Of a stretch of 64,000 bases of DNA, positions 58,324 through 64,000 are shown piece after piece. Location: positions 9,563,701-9,627,700 of the forward strand of contig OX387607.1 of the NCBI GenBank assembly GCA_947568835.1, read 5' to 3'. The position numbers and the translations under genes were made by a program. The notes under the pieces are model-generated. The model was not told the DNA's origin. It made no database searches and saw only the letters and a list, made by a program, of their open reading frames with translations. Positions within the stretch are counted from its first letter, which is position 1, and each line of letters starts with the position of its first letter. This DNA comes from Protonemura montana. Taxonomy: Eukaryota > Arthropoda > Insecta > Plecoptera > Nemouridae.

Positions 58324-60966
58324 ATGGCCGAGAGCTATATCAAATCAGACAATACCGGGCTGGGTCCAGACGAGATCAAGGACCAGTACGCCGACGGGAA
58401 GGCGGCCAAGGTATGGGAGGAGTTCATCGGGGGTAAGAAGACGAGGACCTCACACTACAGAGAGTTCCTGTGCGAGCTGTTGAGGAAACGAGGTTGCAAG
58501 AGAATCCTTGATGTTGCTTGCGGAACTGGGTATGTTGACATTTGAGAAGAAGGCAGATTTTGGGGTAAAGGATTCCAAGTGCTTTCTGTGTTTATTTTAT
58601 GAGAAAAAATGTTTGAATTTGCTCAAAATTTGAGTGCAAAGCTTAAAAATTACATTTCCCATTGTAAACCGGAATCACATAAACATTGCTGACCTTTTAG
58701 AGCCATCTTGAAATCGATAACCCAACAGAGAGTATATGTTTTAAGTCCTAGAAGACTGTGTGGCCGGCGGTCTGTCCCGAAAATCCTAGTTTCTTTTGAG
58801 ATTATTTTGGTGAAACTTTAGAAACCAAAATGGCTGGCTTCCTGAATCGAACCACCATATAACCCCGATCACAAGGATTGAACTAAACCGAGTTTCAGGG
58901 AATTGAAACCATCTTTTTTTTTTTCTGTTCTTTCAGTGTGGACTCCATGATGCTTTGCGAGGAAGGATTTGATGTGACGTCAGTGGATGCTTCAGACAAG
59001 ATGCTCAAGTACGCCTTGGAATCGCGCTGGGAGCGCAGAAAGGAGCCAACATTTGACCAATGGGGTGAGAACAGCACCCTGGGCCCGAACCCACAAAGCA
59101 GAGTTTAAGTTTAATCTTGGAGTTTAAAAATGATCAGCCAATCACAGACGGTGTTTCAAAATTTGTGGAAGTTGTTACTTTATTTTCAAGTTAATAGGGG
59201 TTAGCTTAAACAATCTGTGCTTAAACTCTACTTTGTAGATAAAAAAATAACTATTTTTTCCGAAGTTTCGTACCTTGGACTCATGCTTCTTTCTAACCGA
59301 GTTTGCCACTTGCAAAGGATGTATAATTTATGTTTGCTCTCTATAATTTATATAATTTATGTGGATAATTTTATTAATCCAATTATTTGATAGGTACGAA
59401 TAGCGACAATATTGGACCAGATTACTCCAAAATAAATATTTTTCTGCCAATGTTTGATTAAAGATGACTGATGATGACTGAAAACTGTACCATTTCCAAA
59501 TCTGTAATCAAGAAATATTTGTTGAATATAACCATGTCAACAGAAGCAATGCCTTCTTTTGGATAGTTCCAGTAGGGTGATTCACCGTGATATTTGGCTA
59601 CTGTGACAAATGTTCATCAACTTGTGTCCCTATTCCAGTGATCAAAGAGGCCAACTGGCTGACTCTAACCTCGGACATCGAGGGGTTGCTTGGGGATGGA
59701 TTCGATGCCATCATCTGCATCGGCAACTCCTTCCCACACATGCCTGACTCTACCGGCGAGAACACAGAACACAGGTTTGAACACATTGTTTATGATGAGG
59801 ATGATGTGGACCTAGTTTAGTCTAGAGGAGAGAAGGGTAACCCCGGTGCCGGCACGTAGCCATATATACTCCTGTCGAAGCGCACCAATTAAATGGGACC
59901 GTCCCGTTTGAAAGACAAAAGGTTGATAAGCAATGCGAATGAAGTTGTTGTACTAACTTCAATCTCTCCAACCTCTCTCTCTGGACAGAACTGCCCAAAT
60001 GTCTAAATGGTTACTCATTCAAAATCTGACCCAGCGCATTGTCGCTTAACTTTGGTGAACTAACGAGGACCGGTGTTACCCAAACTCAAAACTGTTTAGT
60101 GGTCACCCATTTAATACCTGATGGGTTTTGGAGTTGATTTTTACCAGGATTGGCTGACAGTTCTTACCAAACGTTCAATATCATTTCCACCGATCGTAAA
60201 CGCTATACGTGATGTATGTTCTTCTTGTTAAATTTCAGAATAGCTTTGAAGAACTTTGAAAAGTGCCTGAAACCGAACGGATTACTTTTGATTGATCACA
60301 GAAACTTTGATCAGATTCTTGACAAAGGAGCCACGCCGTCGAAAGGAGTATATTATAATGTAAGAAATGGTTACACTTATCATCACATTAAGATTCGCTT
60401 TCGGCTCCTTGTCGTTGACAAAACTGTTCATTTGTTATTTCAGAGTGAACACATTAAAAATCTGAAGACCTCGATTTTGTACGTTAACTCAAAACCAAAT
60501 CTTGTCGTTTTGGACCACACGGTGAATTCACCTGAGGGTGACGGCAAGTCGAAGGACTCAGTCAGGTAACGTTTCTTTATTTGCTAGTTTTCCCTTTTTT
60601 TACGTACTTCTAACCCGTGAGAGAAGAAACCGTTTCACAGCCCTCTGGATAAATTTGTTGTCGTTATTGCACTTATGGCAAAATGACTCCAGAGGGCTTT
60701 GAAATTGTACGCATTTTTTCATGGGATAGATAAAATTTTGTTACTATTTATCATTTGAATATTGAATATTAAATATCCTCTTTAATATGTTTTGCAGTAA
60801 ATTTCGATTCACGTACTACCCGCATCGCCTTGAGAAATTTTCCGAACTTCTAATGGAAGCGTTCGACGGGAAGGCGAGGCACACAATTTATGGAGATTTC
60901 AAACTTTTGAAGGAAGTAGACAGCCCGGCGTTTTATATCCATCTGGTGGAGAAAGATCTCAAATGA
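58324..60966 (+). CDS. GNMT: Glycine N-methyltransferase, copy 2
   Basis: Six exons: 58,324-58,529; 58,937-59,064; 59,639-59,774; 60,239-60,359; 60,444-60,565; 60,798-60,966; same phases and junction points as copy 1; 293 residues, the usual GNMT length. Motifs: [27 protein letters not shown] (62-69, closer to the classic form than copy 1), [40 protein letters not shown] (Tyr replaced by Phe in the usual IDHRNYD), [10 protein letters not shown] and a C-terminal FYIHLVEKD. Predicted SAM-dependent glycine methylation. A 5S-type SINE sits in intron 3. The head-to-tail arrangement with copy 1 and shared introns show local duplication; the sequences are diverged enough that it is not very recent. 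Confidence 0.94.
59788..60126 (-). repeat. 5S-rRNA-derived SINE, copy S9
   Basis: Reverse copy in intron 3 of GNMT copy 2, diverged and shortened at the element's 3' end. The head part is followed by a second short piece with the box C complement (GGTCACCCATTTAATACC), so the 5S segment is partly duplicated. Confidence 0.82.
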
Positions 60967-61029
60967 TTTGATACAACTGTTATGTATATGAATGTACTGT
61001 GTTTTAAGTTTTAGTATCTCTCTATAAAA

Positions 61030-61035
61030 AATAAA
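61030..61035 (+). terminator. Polyadenylation signal of GNMT copy 2
   Basis: AATAAA about 65 bases after the stop codon. Confidence 0.65.
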
Positions 61036-64000
61036 GGTGATTTTTTTCTCTCTTATAATTACGGCAAAGAAAATTAAGTGTTGGTTTATTTTATTTCTTG
61101 AGCTTGATTAGTTTGATGACCGTGCATGTACTACCTTATCGTTTCTTACATATTCTTTCTAGTATTTACTTCCTTCCATCTACGTATAGTTAATATGCAT
61201 TTGTTTTATTCACATATCATTGAAATAATCAAAACAAAGTTGCACAATACACAAATGATTTGGTTTATTAGGTTCATTTCTTACTTATATTTTCTTGCGT
61301 TCTTTATAATTTCCTTACTTGAATGTATACAGAATCTCATAAAGAGTAGGTATAAGCATAAAAACTGATATTACAAAATGTCTACTACATTACCGGCTGA
61401 AACCTTTGCTAAAACAGAGTAATTTCAAAGTTATAAACGAGCGCGCTGCTGGCCGGAGACCTCTCAGCTCGCTAGCGCACCCCAGCTTCTAATGCGGGAA
61501 CCAAACGCACTATGACGTAATGCAAAGTGTTTTTGTTGTTGGTCGAGTATGAAAAAAGTGGGCTGCACTTCAAATGTGTAAAAATAGTATAATAAGCAGG
61601 CTGGAGACGGTTTATTCGGTATGTTAACACTTTTTAATACTTGCTCTCTGAACACGTGTAGATATTTAGTTCTCTGTACATTGATTGCTCGTGATATTTG
61701 AGTGTTAATGTTGACATTATTTGGGGGTTGGTCGGCTTCTGAAAATGAACTCCTCTTGTGTAGCCGAGAATTTAACTATGTTTGGTTGGATCCTTGTTGG
61801 AACTCGAACAAGAGCACTCTTTTAATGAAACTTGCATTCTGAAAATACGTCAATGCACTCTGGAGGTCATGAAAAGTGCTCCTCAGCTAATGGTCGATAG
61901 GTATTAAATTATTGAACTTGAATACATGGATGCATTGTTTTGTTCCCACCCCATGTGCCCAGCCATGACAGGTTTCGCCCCCTCCCCTATAGACGCCCTT
62001 TCAGTTTCGTTCTTTCTCTGTCAAATATTTTCTCATATTAGGTTCACTTGTATTTATCAGTAAAGTGCATCTTGGTTGTTCGGCTACAAGCGTACGTCTC
62101 AGGGTCTCAGTCCATTGCTCTGAAATTTAAATGAATTCTCTGTGTTTGACATTAACTGAACGAAGCCCCCGCCAGACTTGGCATCACTGTTACACTGGAG
62201 GTAGGAGGGCCAGCGCAGGGATATTGTTGTTTGTTTTGTAGACGAAAGTTCTCGAGGGTTGTCATAGCTAGAGAAGGACATTTGAGGTCATAGTCTGTGT
62301 CAACTAACATCACTTATACCACCGATAGTATTCAGGAATTTGTTTCTTCTTCTATTGACAGCTAAAATAAGCAGACACTTTACTTTTTTTTTGGGGCCTT
62401 CCAAAAACGTTCACATGAGCGGACTGTCTTTCGAGAAGGGAAATTCGAACAGAAATAACACGTCGTTGTCACGTAAATAGCTGTCTGGCTAGCGTCTGCA
62501 TACAAGTCTAGCGAGTTTTTTGAAGCACTCTCGTTAGCAAATATGCACTAATTACTAATTTCAGCCCATGCCAAGAAACCGACCAAGTACATAGCTGTTT
62601 CATACAAAACATTTTTTTTCCAAAGATAAGACCAGTGACAGGATGTGTCTTATCGTAACGAATGTCTGACTTCACAATTTTCTTTTTATCTGACACGACT
62701 GAAATTATCTGTACATTAGCGTATCTGCCTACTCTCTTTTCACCAGAGAAGACCTATCTGCTTTACGAGGAGATATTTACAATCGCCACCTCATTGACAA
62801 CGTAAAGAACGACCCCTTTGTTCCCTTTAAAAATTCCAGTAGTCAATCTAGCTCGCAGGAACGTATACACTGCCCTGTCTTCCCAAGGATTCTACCCTCT
62901 TCAAAAAGTTTAGTGTTCTCCCCGTTTTTTTTCGTACAAACGACCCTATGTACTACAGATTACTCGCTCACTTGTACTTTTGTTTAGAGAGAGAAAGAGA
63001 TGGCGAGTGTGATGTAGCAGAGAGAGATAGAGTACGAGAGCGAGGGGGGCATTGGCTAGGTCTAGTTCAAGGCCTTGGTCCAGACAGCTCTTCAGGGTCA
63101 AGATCTGGGCAGACGTGAGATACACGTAAGAAGTAGCTTAGCTCGCAAGAAGATACAGGGCGTAGCCAGTTCATTGGATTTATCATTTCCATATCCCATA
63201 TAGGGGCGCTAGTCGCTCGAAATAGCAGCTACTTTCAAACATTACCACTGTTGCCAAACTGTCACTAACTGTCTGCCTTCTTTTCTGGCTGACATTTTAT
63301 TTTAAAAATATATTCCGCTATCACCCAGCCAATTTTTGTGCGCTTGTTATGTTATTGTGTGCTTTTTTTTTAATGTGAGGCTGGATAATTTACTGTGCTC
63401 ATTATGCGGAGACATCCTTGTTTATCTAAGTGGGTGTTTTATGAAGCATGACATTTACCGGTTGGTTCTGTTGTTTATAATAAACATGGTTGAAAGAACC
63501 ACTGCACATGCTGCTGGCTAGACTGGCTCTAGGGTTCAGGTGTAGGTAGGTAGGTAGATAACATGTTAAAACGGTCGGTCTTTAACCCATGCTCAACAGT
63601 TCGTGTGCGTTCTAAACTTTTGTGAAATATACTTCACCAAATGTTCGTAGTGTTGGTTGATCACAATTATAAGCTAACCAGCAAACTATCAACTTCAGTC
63701 AATTTCAGTGAGTTCTTAATAAAGGTTATTCTTTGTATCCTCTTTGAATTATGATAGTTATTGGGCCTGTTATTAAATATTGGTATTGACTTTATTGCTG
63801 TACCTGTCTGGTTAGAGAATGCAGCTCACTAAAATGCGAAATACTTATTAGATAATGCATTTCTTAGCTCCGTTTTACCATCCATTTTAATTCAACATAG
63901 CTAACACTTCTCTACTCCCTTGTCAGTAAAGATAAATTCTTGATATGTATGGTACTATTTTGCCTGAAGTTAATCTGACTCCACCCAAATTTACAATTTC
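61036..64000. other. Gene-free end of window
   Basis: No splice-linked coding signal or known repeat recognised. A GA-rich tract (GAGAGAGAAAGAGATGGCGAG and following, about 62,988-63,050) and (GGTA)n near 63,543-63,558 are simple repeats. The part from about 61,430 to 63,250 is less AT-rich than most intergenic DNA here and could belong to the 5' region of a gene beyond the window, but nothing proves it. Confidence 0.35.

Overview
The window looks like nuclear DNA of an arthropod, most likely an insect or other pancrustacean. The signs are two small cuticle-protein genes with the usual arthropod layout (a four-residue first exon, then an intron inside the signal peptide), TATA boxes spaced about 30 bases from TCAGT-type initiators, an insect-type C-type lectin, a near-canonical Yippee-like 5 gene, short AT-rich introns with clear GT-AG borders, and SINEs whose head resembles insect 5S rRNA. 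All coordinates were read by eye; multi-exon models rest on splice sites, phase agreement and protein continuity.

Layout. 1-6,600: gene-poor, with three 5S-derived SINEs and one orphan coding-like stretch. 6,670-10,154: two minus-strand cuticle genes. 11,269-25,621: three plus-strand genes (P1, P2, P3 here) encoding long, low-complexity, probably disordered proteins of 1070, 1004 and 709 residues that share one roughly 80-residue domain with four paired-cysteine motifs. I do not recognise this domain. A minus-strand lectin gene with a mucin-like stalk sits between P2 and P3. 25,987-26,434: YPEL5. 28,137-32,865: a ten-exon HEAT-repeat gene on the minus strand. 34,021-52,093: three tandem minus-strand genes of the luciferase/4-coumarate-CoA-ligase-like adenylating family. 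Copies A and B are intact and very similar; copy C is decayed (two frame disruptions and loss of the catalytic lysine). 54,788-60,966: two tandem plus-strand glycine N-methyltransferase genes with identical intron positions. 61,036-64,000: no gene seen.

Repeats. At least nine copies of the same 5S-rRNA-headed SINE lie in the window, two of them forming a large inverted pair. A small foldback element with a perfect 36-bp stem lies between P1 and P2 and has a decayed relative near 43.8 kb. A LINE 3' end with an (ATT)n tail lies near 45.1-45.4 kb.

The most novel item is the P1-P2-P3 family: one compact, probably double-zinc module placed in three otherwise unrelated repeat-rich proteins in one cluster. 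The other themes are local gene duplication (cuticle pair, lectin region, adenylating enzymes, GNMT) and expansion of short coding repeats in P1, P3 and the lectin.
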